A DNA stretch of 31,805 bases from contig DASUBV010000261.1 in the NCBI GenBank assembly GCA_035763085.1, positions 1 through 31,805 on the forward strand, in the 5' to 3' direction. Below are positions 7,377 to 14,138 of this stretch, one piece after another. The notes beneath the pieces were generated by a model. That model was not told the DNA's origin. It made no database searches and saw nothing but the letters and a program-made list of their open reading frames with translations. How positions within the stretch are numbered: position 1 is the first letter of the stretch; each line of letters starts with the position of its first letter. Made by a program: the position numbers and the translations under genes. This DNA comes from DASUBV01 sp035763085 (GTDB lineage Bacteria; Actinomycetota; Actinomycetes; Streptosporangiales; Streptosporangiaceae).

Positions 7377-7703
7377 GCGGGCTCCCTCCGGTGTCGACGT
7401 ACGGCCGGGCTCCGTCGCGCGAGCATACGCAACGGCGTCGCGTGGACGGCGCCGCCCGGCCGCCTGATACGCGGTGCAACAGCGCGGTCGCCGAACCTCA
7501 TCCCGGCGGCGTCCATCCGGCATCCATTGACAAACTGCCCCTGCCCGGCATACCAACCCTGCAAGGCGCCGGCATCGCACCACCCGCGCGGCGCCCGCCT
7601 TGGCTATAACCGGCCAGGCCGCCGCACGCTCAGGGAGGGGCCTGCTGAGATCCTCCCCGGCTTGAAGGCCGCGGGTTCCGCACGAAGCTGACGGAAGAAG
7701 GAC
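7377..7703. other. Divergent intergenic region with one promoter candidate
   Basis: This 327-base gap carries the promoters of the leftward FMN reductase and the rightward serine hydrolase. TTGACA at 7527-7532 is followed 18 bases later by TACCAA (7551-7556), the best -35/-10 pair for the rightward gene; the -10 is weak. No coding sequence is supported. Confidence 0.35.
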
Positions 7704-8864
7704 ATGCCGATGAGCGACGGACAGACCGAGATTCACGGGACCTGCGCGCCTGGCTTCGAGCCGGTGCGGGCCGCGTTCGCGGCGAACTTCGCCGAGCGCG
7801 ACGAGATCGGGGCCAGCGTGGCCGTCGTCTCCGGCGGGGAGCAGGTCGTGAGCCTGTGGGCGGGCTGGGCCGACCCCGGCCGGACCCGCGCCTGGCAGGA
7901 GAACACGCTGACCAATGTCTGGTCCACCACCAAGGCGATGACGGCGCTGTGCGCGTGGCGGCTCATCGACGCCGGCGAGCTCGACCCGGACGCGCCGGTG
8001 ACCCGGTACTGGCCCGAGTTCGCGGCTGGCGGCAAGGCCGGGATGCCGGTGCGCTGGATCATGAGTCACAAGTCCGGGCTGACCGGCCTGGCGGTCCCGG
8101 TCCAGGTCACCGACTACTACGACTGGGAGAAGATCACCGGCCTGCTGGCCGCCCAGGAGCCGCTGTTCCCGCCCGGCACGGCGACCGGCTACCAGGCCAT
8201 CACCTACGGCTACCTGGTCGGCGAGGTGATCCGGCGGATCGCCGGGCAGACCTGCGGCCGGTTCTTCGCCGCGGAGGTCGCCGGACCGCTGGACGCCGAC
8301 TTCCACATCGGCCTGCCCGAGCCCGAGCTTGGCCGGTGCAGCCAGCTGCAGGGCGTGCGGCCCACCGAGGATGAGCAGGCGGCGCTGGCCCAGGCCTACG
8401 CCAGCGCCCACCCGGCGGCCATGGCCGCCCTGGTCAACCCGGCGCTGACCGGCGACGAGGCCAACGAGGCGGACTGGCGGATGGCCGAGATCCCGGCCGC
8501 CAACGGGCACGGCACGGCGGCCGCGCTGGCCACGATCTACGGGGCGGTGGCCGACGGCTCGCAGCGGCTGGTCTCGGCGCGCACCCTGGAACTGGCCCGC
8601 GCGGGCGAGGGCGTCTACACCGACCTGGTGCTCGGCGTGCCGCTGGAGTTCGGGCTGGGTATCGGCCTGGGCAGCGGCCAGCACTTCGGCCCCAACCCGA
8701 AAGCGTTCGGTCATGACGGCTTCGGCGGCTCGGCGGTCGGCGCCGACCCGGAGGCGGGCGTGGCCTATGCCTACGTGATGAACCGGATGGGCATGAACCT
8801 GCTGGACGACCCGCGCAAGATGGCGGTCATCGACGGCGTCTACAAGAGTCTGGCCGCTGCCTGA
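7704..8864 (+). CDS. Serine hydrolase of the beta-lactamase / class C (EstB-like) family
   Basis: A 386-residue protein with the penicillin-binding-protein/class C beta-lactamase fold. Such proteins are mostly esterases or D-peptidases rather than true beta-lactamases. The active-site triad motifs are present: S74-T-T-K77, Tyr163 in GYQAITYG as the Y-x-N equivalent, and H337-D-G339 in the place of K-T-G. The tryptophan-rich LWAGWADP segment is typical of the EstB group. No signal peptide is visible, so it is probably cytoplasmic. The ATG is preceded by GGAAGAAGGAC; a second ATG two codons later is equally possible. A hairpin follows the stop. Substrate unknown. Confidence 0.9.
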   Translation: MPMSDGQTEIHGTCAPGFEPVRAAFAANFAERDEIGASVAVVSGGEQVVSLWAGWADPGRTRAWQENTLTNVWSTTKAMTALCAWRLIDAGELDPDAPVTRYWPEFAAGGKAGMPVRWIMSHKSGLTGLAVPVQVTDYYDWEKITGLLAAQEPLFPPGTATGYQAITYGYLVGEVIRRIAGQTCGRFFAAEVAGPLDADFHIGLPEPELGRCSQLQGVRPTEDEQAALAQAYASAHPAAMAALVNPALTGDEANEADWRMAEIPAANGHGTAAALATIYGAVADGSQRLVSARTLELARAGEGVYTDLVLGVPLEFGLGIGLGSGQHFGPNPKAFGHDGFGGSAVGADPEAGVAYAYVMNRMGMNLLDDPRKMAVIDGVYKSLAAA

Positions 8865-8871
8865 CGGGCCT

Positions 8872-8902
8872 GGATCAGCTGATGGCGAGGACACGCTGAT
8901 CC
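8872..8902 (+). terminator. Hairpin after serine hydrolase gene
   Basis: GGATCAGC (8872-8879) and GCTGATCC (8895-8902) form a perfect 8-bp stem with a 15-base loop seven bases after the stop codon, in the gap between convergent genes. There is no T-run, which is common for terminators in GC-rich actinobacteria. Confidence 0.5.
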
Positions 8903-8970
8903 GGCTGGTCGCAGCCCGCGTCCGGGGCGTCCGGGGCGACGATCCGCGGTTCGGTCGTCGCCAGCCTTGC

Positions 8971-10341
8971 TCAGCCGGGGCGGATGTTCTTGTTGTGGTG
9001 GAAAGCGTTGTCAGGGTCGTATTTGGCCTTGACCTCGGCCAGCCGCCGGTAGGTGTGATCGCCGTACGCTTCCCGGACGCGGCTGGTGTCGTCGTCGGCG
9101 TCCAGGAAGTTGACATACACGCCGCCGGCCCGGTGCGGCTGGAGGGCCTGGAGGAACTGCCGGGCCCACGCGGTCTCAGCTGCGGCGTGCCCGGCGGACT
9201 CCTCAGGAAGCCACACCGCGTCGATGATGATGTTGCGGGTCACGTCGCGGCCTGCATAAGCGGTGGCGTCGCGGGGGACCCGGGCGACCGCCCCGCCCAT
9301 GTGGAACATCCCCGAGTACGACCGGGGCGAGCCAGCGCGGTAGGCGTGATCGGCGATGACGCGGATGACGTCCTCGGAGAGGCCGGCCAGGTTCGCAGCC
9401 TTCCAGTAGTAGTGCCATCCATGGGGGACGGTGTCGTCGAAGCCGCCCTGGAAGGTGGCATACGGCGAGGGCGCGATCAGGTCCGCCAGCGGCGACCCGA
9501 ATTGCCGCAGGGCCAGGGCCGCCCGCTCGCCGTCTTCGACAGGGCCGGCGTAGCAGCAGGCAACCGCGACGGCCGGCTGCCAGTACAGGTCCTCGGGGAT
9601 GTCCGGCAGCGGGGGGACCGTGCCAAGCCTGACGAAGGTGCCAAGCTCGTCGGGCGCGTCGGCGGAGAAGTCCCGGTAGAAGCGCAGCACGTCGCCGGTG
9701 GCCTCAGCCGCCCAGAAGATGGGCCCGGCCATGACGACCGGGCCGACGGGATGCAGCGCGAACTGAAGCGTGGTGACGACGCCGAAGTTGCCACCGCCGC
9801 CGCGCAGCGCCCAGAACAGGTCGGGATGATCGCCGGCGGACACCTCGAGGATGCTGCCGTCGGCTGTGACCACCTCGGCGGCCAGCAGGTTGTCGACGGT
9901 GAGCCCGTGCTTGCGCATCAGGAAGCCGATGCCGCCGCCGAGGGTGAGCCCGGCGACGCCGGTGTGGCCCACGATGCCGCCGGTGGTGGCCAGGCCGTGA
10001 GCCTGCGTCTCGTGGTCGACGTCGCCCCACAGCGCGCCACCCTGCACCCGGGCCGTGCGGCCGGCGGGGTCGGTCCATACCGCCCGCATGGCCGACAGGT
10101 CAATAACGATCCCGTCGTCGCACACCGCAGTGCCGGCCACGTTGTGGCCGCCGCCCCGAACGGCGGTCGCCAGGTCGCGGTCACGGGCGAAACGCACGGC
10201 CGCGGCCACATCGGCGGTCCCGCTGCACCGGGCGATCAGCCGGGGGCGCCGGTCGACGGCGCCGTTCCACACGGCCCGGGCGGTGTCGTAATCGGCGTGG
10301 TCAGCGGTGATCAGCTGGCCCCGGAACGCCTCGATCTCCAT
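8971..10341 (-). CDS. FAD-dependent oxidoreductase, PCMH/BBE (berberine-bridge-like) family
   Basis: A 456-residue flavoenzyme with a PCMH-type FAD-binding domain in the N-terminal half and a C-terminal BBE segment (YVNFLDADDD...YRRLAEVKAKYDPDNAFHHNKNI). His66 in RGGGHNVAG is the expected covalent FAD attachment residue. The position where bicovalent family members carry Cys reads GHTGVAGLTLGGG here, so a single His link is likely. Family members oxidise sugars, alkaloids, polyketides or phenols; the substrate is not readable. ATG 10341 has GAGGGGG eight bases upstream and is preferred over the in-frame GTG at 10362. It diverges from an HxlR regulator, which is the likely controller. No signal peptide is visible. 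Confidence 0.93.
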   Translation of the reverse strand: MEIEAFRGQLITADHADYDTARAVWNGAVDRRPRLIARCSGTADVAAAVRFARDRDLATAVRGGGHNVAGTAVCDDGIVIDLSAMRAVWTDPAGRTARVQGGALWGDVDHETQAHGLATTGGIVGHTGVAGLTLGGGIGFLMRKHGLTVDNLLAAEVVTADGSILEVSAGDHPDLFWALRGGGGNFGVVTTLQFALHPVGPVVMAGPIFWAAEATGDVLRFYRDFSADAPDELGTFVRLGTVPPLPDIPEDLYWQPAVAVACCYAGPVEDGERAALALRQFGSPLADLIAPSPYATFQGGFDDTVPHGWHYYWKAANLAGLSEDVIRVIADHAYRAGSPRSYSGMFHMGGAVARVPRDATAYAGRDVTRNIIIDAVWLPEESAGHAAAETAWARQFLQALQPHRAGGVYVNFLDADDDTSRVREAYGDHTYRRLAEVKAKYDPDNAFHHNKNIRPG

Positions 10342-10445
10342 GGCGGTTGCCCCCTCGCGCACGTGGCCGCCTTGTTTCGGTGATCGGTTCGCTAGTTGTC
10401 CGCCGCTCTCGATGGCCCCATCGCACCACCGCGGGCCGCCGCCGT

Positions 10446-10466
10446 GAAGTCAAGAATCTGGACTTC
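10446..10466. promoter_or_regulatory. Inverted repeat, candidate HxlR operator
   Basis: GAAGTC (10446-10451) and GACTTC (10461-10466) are inverted around nine bases, in the divergent gap between the flavin oxidoreductase and the HxlR gene. Dimeric winged-helix regulators bind sites of this size, so it is a reasonable operator for autoregulation and control of the oxidoreductase. Confidence 0.45.
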
Positions 10467-10485
10467 CCAGCTGAAGGCAGCCGCG

Positions 10486-10491
10486 TAACAC
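10486..10491 (+). promoter_or_regulatory. Candidate -10 (TAACAC) for leaderless HxlR gene
   Basis: TAACAC(T) ends seven bases before the ATG at 10499, with no ribosome site between, which implies a leaderless message. The inverted repeat at 10446-10466 would overlap the -35 region, a good place for repression. Confidence 0.45.
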
Positions 10492-10498
10492 TGGCATC

Positions 10499-11197
10499 AT
10501 GCGGACCTACGGCCAGTACTGCCCCATCGCTCGCGGCGCGGAGATCTTCGCCGAGCGCTGGACGCCGCTGATCGTCCGCAATCTGTACCTGGGCTGCGGA
10601 AGCTTCGGCGAGATCCTGGATGGCGCTCCCGGGCTGTCCCGCACCCTGCTCTCGCAGCGGCTCAAGCAGCTCGAACGGCTCGGCATCGTCGGGTCGGCAC
10701 CCAAGCCCGACGGGCGCGGCAGCCGCTACGAGCTCACGCCCGCGGGTCAGGACCTGTTCAAGGTCTGCGTGTCGCTCGGCGAGTGGGGCGCGGCCTGGCT
10801 CGAGATCGCTCCCGAGCATCTTGATCCCTTTGTGGCGCTATGGTCGATGTGCAACATGCTCCGCCGGGACCGGCTCCCGGACCGGCGGCTCGTCATCCGC
10901 TTCGACTTCACCGGCCGCCAGCGCCCCGAGCGGTACTGGCTGCTGATCGAGCACAAAGACACCGAGATCTGCAAGACCTATCCCGGCCTCGACGAGGACC
11001 TCTACGTCACCGCGGAAGCCGAAGCCTTCGTCAAGTGGCACGCCGGTCAGCAAACCTGGGCCGAAGCCACCCGCGACCGCCGCATCCAGCTGCACGGCCC
11101 CTCCTGGCTCGTGCGAGCCTTCCCCACCTGGAACGCCCGGAGCGCCTTCGCCCACATCAGGCCGGTCTCTCGCATCGCGGCGAGCTCGGCGGCCTGA
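10499..11197 (+). CDS. HxlR-family winged-helix transcriptional regulator
   Basis: A 232-residue regulator. Residues 8-95 are a typical HxlR domain: CPIARGAEIFAERWTPLIVRNL, then LSRTLLSQRLKQLERLGIV (recognition helix) and YELTPAGQDLF (wing). The conserved Cys8 near the N-terminus is the residue that senses oxidants or electrophiles in several HxlR proteins. The C-terminal 110 residues form an SCP2-like extension (VIRFDFTGRQRPERYWLLI) seen in the longer HxlR subgroup and may bind a ligand. It is transcribed away from the flavin oxidoreductase, its most likely target. The start is supported by the leaderless promoter spacing. Confidence 0.92.
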   Translation: MRTYGQYCPIARGAEIFAERWTPLIVRNLYLGCGSFGEILDGAPGLSRTLLSQRLKQLERLGIVGSAPKPDGRGSRYELTPAGQDLFKVCVSLGEWGAAWLEIAPEHLDPFVALWSMCNMLRRDRLPDRRLVIRFDFTGRQRPERYWLLIEHKDTEICKTYPGLDEDLYVTAEAEAFVKWHAGQQTWAEATRDRRIQLHGPSWLVRAFPTWNARSAFAHIRPVSRIAASSAA

Positions 11198-11233
11198 CAT
11201 CTTCCGGCACATCCCTCTCACCGCGCCACATCG

Positions 11234-11253
11234 CGGCCGGGCAGCCCCGGCCG
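11234..11253. terminator. GC-rich hairpin in convergent gap
   Basis: CGGCCGGG-CAGC-CCCGGCCG is a perfect 8-bp stem with a 4-base loop, 37 bases after the HxlR stop and before the convergent MFS stop at 11461. It is a likely terminator without a T-run; being symmetric it could serve both genes. Confidence 0.6.
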
Positions 11254-11460
11254 GGTAGGCGGAACTCATGTCCGCGGCCAGCAGGTGCGGCTCGGGCCAC
11301 GGCGCCTACAGTTGTCGCGCCGTCGGCGCGAGCAGGCCCGGGGCGGGTGACGATATCGCCATCCTCACGGCCCGGACCCGGTCCCGGCGACCGCCAGCGG
11401 GCACGTCGCAGGCCGGGGGCCCGGCAGTCCTCGCGGACGCGCTGCCGGCTTCGCCGGCGG

Positions 11461-12774
11461 CTAGTCCTGCAAGGCAGTGACGCCAGGGGGAGCGGCGCCC
11501 GGCTCCGGCTCGGGCTCGGCGAGGGTCGCCGAGCGCAGCGCCGGGATAGCCAGGCCGAGCAGCAGCGCGCCGGCCACGCAGGCCAGGCCGCCGCTGACCA
11601 CCGAGACGACCGGCGAGAACAGCTGAGCCACCGCGCCGGCCTCGACGTTGCCGATGGCGGGCGCGGTGTTCACCTGGGCCAGGTACAGGCTGCTTACCCG
11701 GCCGCGCAGCGGGTCGGGGGTGTAGCGCTGCAGCAGCGCGTTGCGCAGCACCTCGGAGATCAGGTCGCCGCCGCCGGCCAGCGCGAGCAGCGCCAGCGCC
11801 GCGACCAGGCTGCGGACCAGGCCGAACCCGACGATGGCGCCGCCCCAGACGATGCCGGCGCCGATGACCACCAGGCCGGGGCGGCGCAGGTGGCTGGTCC
11901 AGCCGCTGGTCGCCCCGCCGATGATGGCGCCGAGCCCGGGCGCGGCGGTGAGCAGGCCGAACGTCGTCGCCTGCCCGTGGAAGTGCGCGGCGGCCAGCGC
12001 GGGGAACAGCGCGGTCGGCATCCCGAAGATCATCGCGCTGGTGTCGACGAGCAGCATCCCGCCGACGACTCCGTTGTGCCGGACGAACCGGAAGCCCTCG
12101 GCGATCGAGCGCAGTCCGGGCCGGGCCACCTCCGTGGTCGGCGGCAGCGGGCGGACGGCCAGCATGGCCAGCGCGAACGCGGCGAAGGCGGCGGCGTCGA
12201 TCCCGTAGCAGACCGGCAGGCCGGGACCGGCGATGAGGAAGCCGCCCAGGGCAGGCCCGACCAGGTTGCCGAGCTGGCCGCCGCTGGAGTTCAGCGCCAT
12301 CGCAGCGGCCAGCCGGCCGGGCGCGACCAGGGCCGGGACCATGGCCGTCGCGGCCGGGCTGCCCAGACCGGACAGCAGGCCGATACCGAGGGTGAGGACA
12401 TAGAGCGGCCACAGCGCGGGATGCGCGAACAGGCTGTTGACCAGCATGAGCGCCGACAGCCCGGCCTGCGGCAGCCGGGTGGCGAACAGCACCTGACGGC
12501 GGTCGTACCGGTCGGCGAGTACCCCGCCGGCCAGCAGCCCGATCAGCATGCCGATGCTGTCGGCCAGGGTCAGCATGCCGACCGCCAGCGAGGAGTGAGT
12601 CAGCCCGTAGACCTGCCAGTTGGCCGCGGTGACCGCCACGGCGTTGCCCGCGTTGGATACCAGCCGGCCGGCGAACACCCAGCGGAAGTCGCGGCCCTCG
12701 CGCAGCGGAGCGACATCGATGACGATCTGCCCGAGGCGCACTTCCTGGCTCCGCTTGATGGCTGGCCTGGTCAC
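11461..12774 (-). CDS. MFS transporter, EntS-like (MFS_3) 12-helix exporter
   Basis: A 437-residue inner-membrane exporter. The N-terminus FRWVFAGRLVSNAGNAVAVTAANWQVYGLT and the loop GGVLADRYDRRQVL match the EntS-like MFS subfamily, whose members export siderophores or act as multidrug or macrolide pumps. Twelve hydrophobic segments are readable. The second half has GLGAIIGGATSGW and the loop LLQRYTPDPLRGRVSSLY, typical of this subfamily. The tail is Pro/Glu-rich. GTG 12774 is chosen because the family match begins a few residues later and GGAACGGGG lies upstream; the frame stays open beyond it without similarity. A TATGCT -10 candidate lies 46 bases upstream. The cargo cannot be inferred, as no siderophore genes are nearby. 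Confidence 0.88.
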   Translation of the reverse strand: MTRPAIKRSQEVRLGQIVIDVAPLREGRDFRWVFAGRLVSNAGNAVAVTAANWQVYGLTHSSLAVGMLTLADSIGMLIGLLAGGVLADRYDRRQVLFATRLPQAGLSALMLVNSLFAHPALWPLYVLTLGIGLLSGLGSPAATAMVPALVAPGRLAAAMALNSSGGQLGNLVGPALGGFLIAGPGLPVCYGIDAAAFAAFALAMLAVRPLPPTTEVARPGLRSIAEGFRFVRHNGVVGGMLLVDTSAMIFGMPTALFPALAAAHFHGQATTFGLLTAAPGLGAIIGGATSGWTSHLRRPGLVVIGAGIVWGGAIVGFGLVRSLVAALALLALAGGGDLISEVLRNALLQRYTPDPLRGRVSSLYLAQVNTAPAIGNVEAGAVAQLFSPVVSVVSGGLACVAGALLLGLAIPALRSATLAEPEPEPGAAPPGVTALQD

Positions 12775-12820
12775 CCCCGTTCCGCGCCCCCGCGCGGGCC
12801 GTCGCGGCGATGGCGCCGGC

Positions 12821-12826
12821 AGCATA
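12821..12826 (-). promoter_or_regulatory. Candidate -10 (TATGCT) for the MFS exporter
   Basis: On the minus strand TATGCT lies 46 bases before the GTG at 12774 and would give a leader of about 40 bases. No clear -35 was seen. Confidence 0.3.
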
Positions 12827-12909
12827 GGCAGGCTAGCGGCTGATCGCGCTGAGCTGGGCACCCGCCCCTGGCCGGCGGGCCGGCCCGCCGCCGCCGGGTT
12901 CCGGCCGCT

Positions 12910-12915
12910 TAGGGT
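12910..12915 (+). promoter_or_regulatory. Candidate -10 (TAGGGT) in front of a short upstream ORF
   Basis: TAGGGT ends seven bases before ATG 12923, the leaderless spacing seen elsewhere in the window. A transcript from here would begin with the 13-codon ORF at 12923-12964 and continue into the DMT permease gene. Confidence 0.4.
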
Positions 12916-12922
12916 CGTGACC

Positions 12923-12964
12923 ATGCCTGCCCGCCGCCCTCGCCAGGACCGCCTCGCGTGCTGA
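12923..12964 (+). CDS. Possible 13-residue leader peptide overlapping the DMT permease start
   Basis: ATG 12923 opens a short frame (MPARRPRQDRLAC) whose TGA (12962-12964) overlaps, in another frame, the start of the permease gene at GTG 12958. With a TANNNT box seven bases upstream it would be translated from a leaderless message and could deliver ribosomes to the GTG. It carries no amino-acid run that would point to attenuation. Very short ORFs arise easily by chance, so this is only a candidate. Confidence 0.3.
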   Translation: MPARRPRQDRLAC

Positions 12965-14016
12965 CGATCTTGCTGGCGCTGGCAGCGGCGCTCGGCTACG
13001 GCAGCTCGGACTTCGCGGCCGGGCTGGCCGCGCGCGGCGCCAGCGTGATCCGCATCACGATCCTGGCCGAGGCCGTCAGCGTGGCGGTGCTGCTGGTGGC
13101 CGTCCCGTGGGTGAGCACGCAGCACACGTCGTGGGAGTCGGTGGCCTGGAGCGTCGTCGGCGGGGTGAGCGGCGTAATCGGCGCGATGGCGCTCTACCTG
13201 GGCTTCCGGCACGCGGCCTTCAGCGTCGCCGGGCCGCTCAGCGCAGTCGCCTCGGCGGGGTTCTCGGTGCTGGCCGGGCTGGCTTTCGGCGAGCGGCCGA
13301 CCGTGCTGGCGCTGACCGGCATCATCCTGGCGCTGCCGGCCATCATCGGCGTCTCGGCCAGCTCATCGGGGCACGCCAGCCCGGCAGTGAGCGGAACCGG
13401 CCCGGCCGGGCCGGTCCTCGACGATGCCGGCGCCCCGGCGAGTCCAGGGAGCGCGGTCGGTGCGCGGGACCCGAACCCCGGCCATGGCCCGAACCCGGAT
13501 CCCGGCCCGAACCCCGGCCATGGCCCGGACGCCGATCCTGGTCCGGCCAGAGCCGGCAGCCCGGCTGGGACCGCGAGCACCGCGAGCACCGGGCATCACG
13601 CGGCCGGGGTGCTGTGGGGCCTGGTGGCCGGGGCCGGCTTCGGGGTGCTGTTCATCGGGCTCAACCGGGCCGGCTCCGCGCACGATTTGTGGCCGCTGGC
13701 GATCGCGCAGATGGCTGCCCTGGTCATGGTCGCCGGGTTCGGCGCGGTGCGCGGCAACCTGCGCCTGCCGCCGCGCCGGGCGAGCTGGCTGGCTGCCGTC
13801 ACCGGCGTCACCGGGGCCGCGGGAAGCCTGTGCTTCTTCATCGCGACGCACCGGGGCCTGCTGGCCGTGACGGCGGTGATCACCTCGCTGTACCCGGCCT
13901 CGACCATCTTGCTGGCCCGGCTGCTGCTGGGGGAGCGGCTGACCCCGGTCCGGATCGCCGGGCTCGTCCTCGCTGCCGCCTCCGTTGCCCTGATCGCGGT
14001 CGGCGGCGCGGGCTGA
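12958..14016 (+). CDS. EamA/DMT-superfamily permease with a Pro/Gly-rich central insert
   Basis: A 352-residue membrane protein with two EamA-type five-helix halves (drug/metabolite transporter superfamily, solute exporters or permeases). Half one begins LLALAAALGYGSSDFAAGLAA and ends LALTGIILALPAIIGVSAS. Half two starts with GVLWGLVAGAGFGVLFIGLN and ends LLARLLLGERLTPVRIAGLVLAAASVALIAVGG. Between them about 70 residues (140-212) are a Pro/Gly/Asp/His-rich linker that contains a twice-repeated NPGHGP unit and is absent from ordinary family members. GTG 12958 is chosen because the first helix starts at once; AGGA lies eight to nine bases before it. It diverges from the EntS-like exporter. Substrate unknown. 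Confidence 0.9.
   Translation: MLTILLALAAALGYGSSDFAAGLAARGASVIRITILAEAVSVAVLLVAVPWVSTQHTSWESVAWSVVGGVSGVIGAMALYLGFRHAAFSVAGPLSAVASAGFSVLAGLAFGERPTVLALTGIILALPAIIGVSASSSGHASPAVSGTGPAGPVLDDAGAPASPGSAVGARDPNPGHGPNPDPGPNPGHGPDADPGPARAGSPAGTASTASTGHHAAGVLWGLVAGAGFGVLFIGLNRAGSAHDLWPLAIAQMAALVMVAGFGAVRGNLRLPPRRASWLAAVTGVTGAAGSLCFFIATHRGLLAVTAVITSLYPASTILLARLLLGERLTPVRIAGLVLAAASVALIAVGGAG
13473..13544 (+). repeat. 36-bp tandem duplication inside the DMT permease linker
   Basis: Two adjacent 36-base copies start with CCGAACCCCGGCCATGGCCC and differ only in their last third. They encode the repeated N-P-G-H-G-P segment of the cytoplasmic linker. The unit is a multiple of three, so it expands the loop in frame. 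Confidence 0.7.
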
Positions 14017-14090
14017 CCGGCCACCCGCTGGTCGCGCGGGCTGAACGGCTACCCGCTGGTCGCGCGGGCTGAGCAGCCGCCCGCTGATGC
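14006..14090. repeat. 28-bp tandem repeat in convergent gap
   Basis: GCGCGGGCTGA followed by an ACCCGCTGGTC block repeats with a 28-base period at 14006, 14034 and 14062; the third copy is partial and diverged. The array begins at the stop of the DMT permease and fills the gap before the convergent PAP2-methyltransferase stop (14139). The period is not a multiple of three, and each unit contains a TGA. It may act as termination or transcript-end structure. Confidence 0.65.
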
Positions 14091-14138
14091 GGCGCCGGCC
14101 GGCTGGCCATCCGCTGGCAGGCGAGGCTGGCCGGGCGC

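Noticed and set aside
6837..9116. Very long leftward frame covering the FMN reductase and the antisense of the serine hydrolase
   Set aside because: Only the last 179 codons match a family, and a good ribosome site sits right before GTG 7376; the rest is antisense to a clear gene on the other strand.
10840..12843. 667-codon rightward frame across hxlR and the MFS exporter
   Set aside because: It is a Gln/Arg/Gly/Ala-rich antisense shadow of the exporter; both real genes have clear family motifs.
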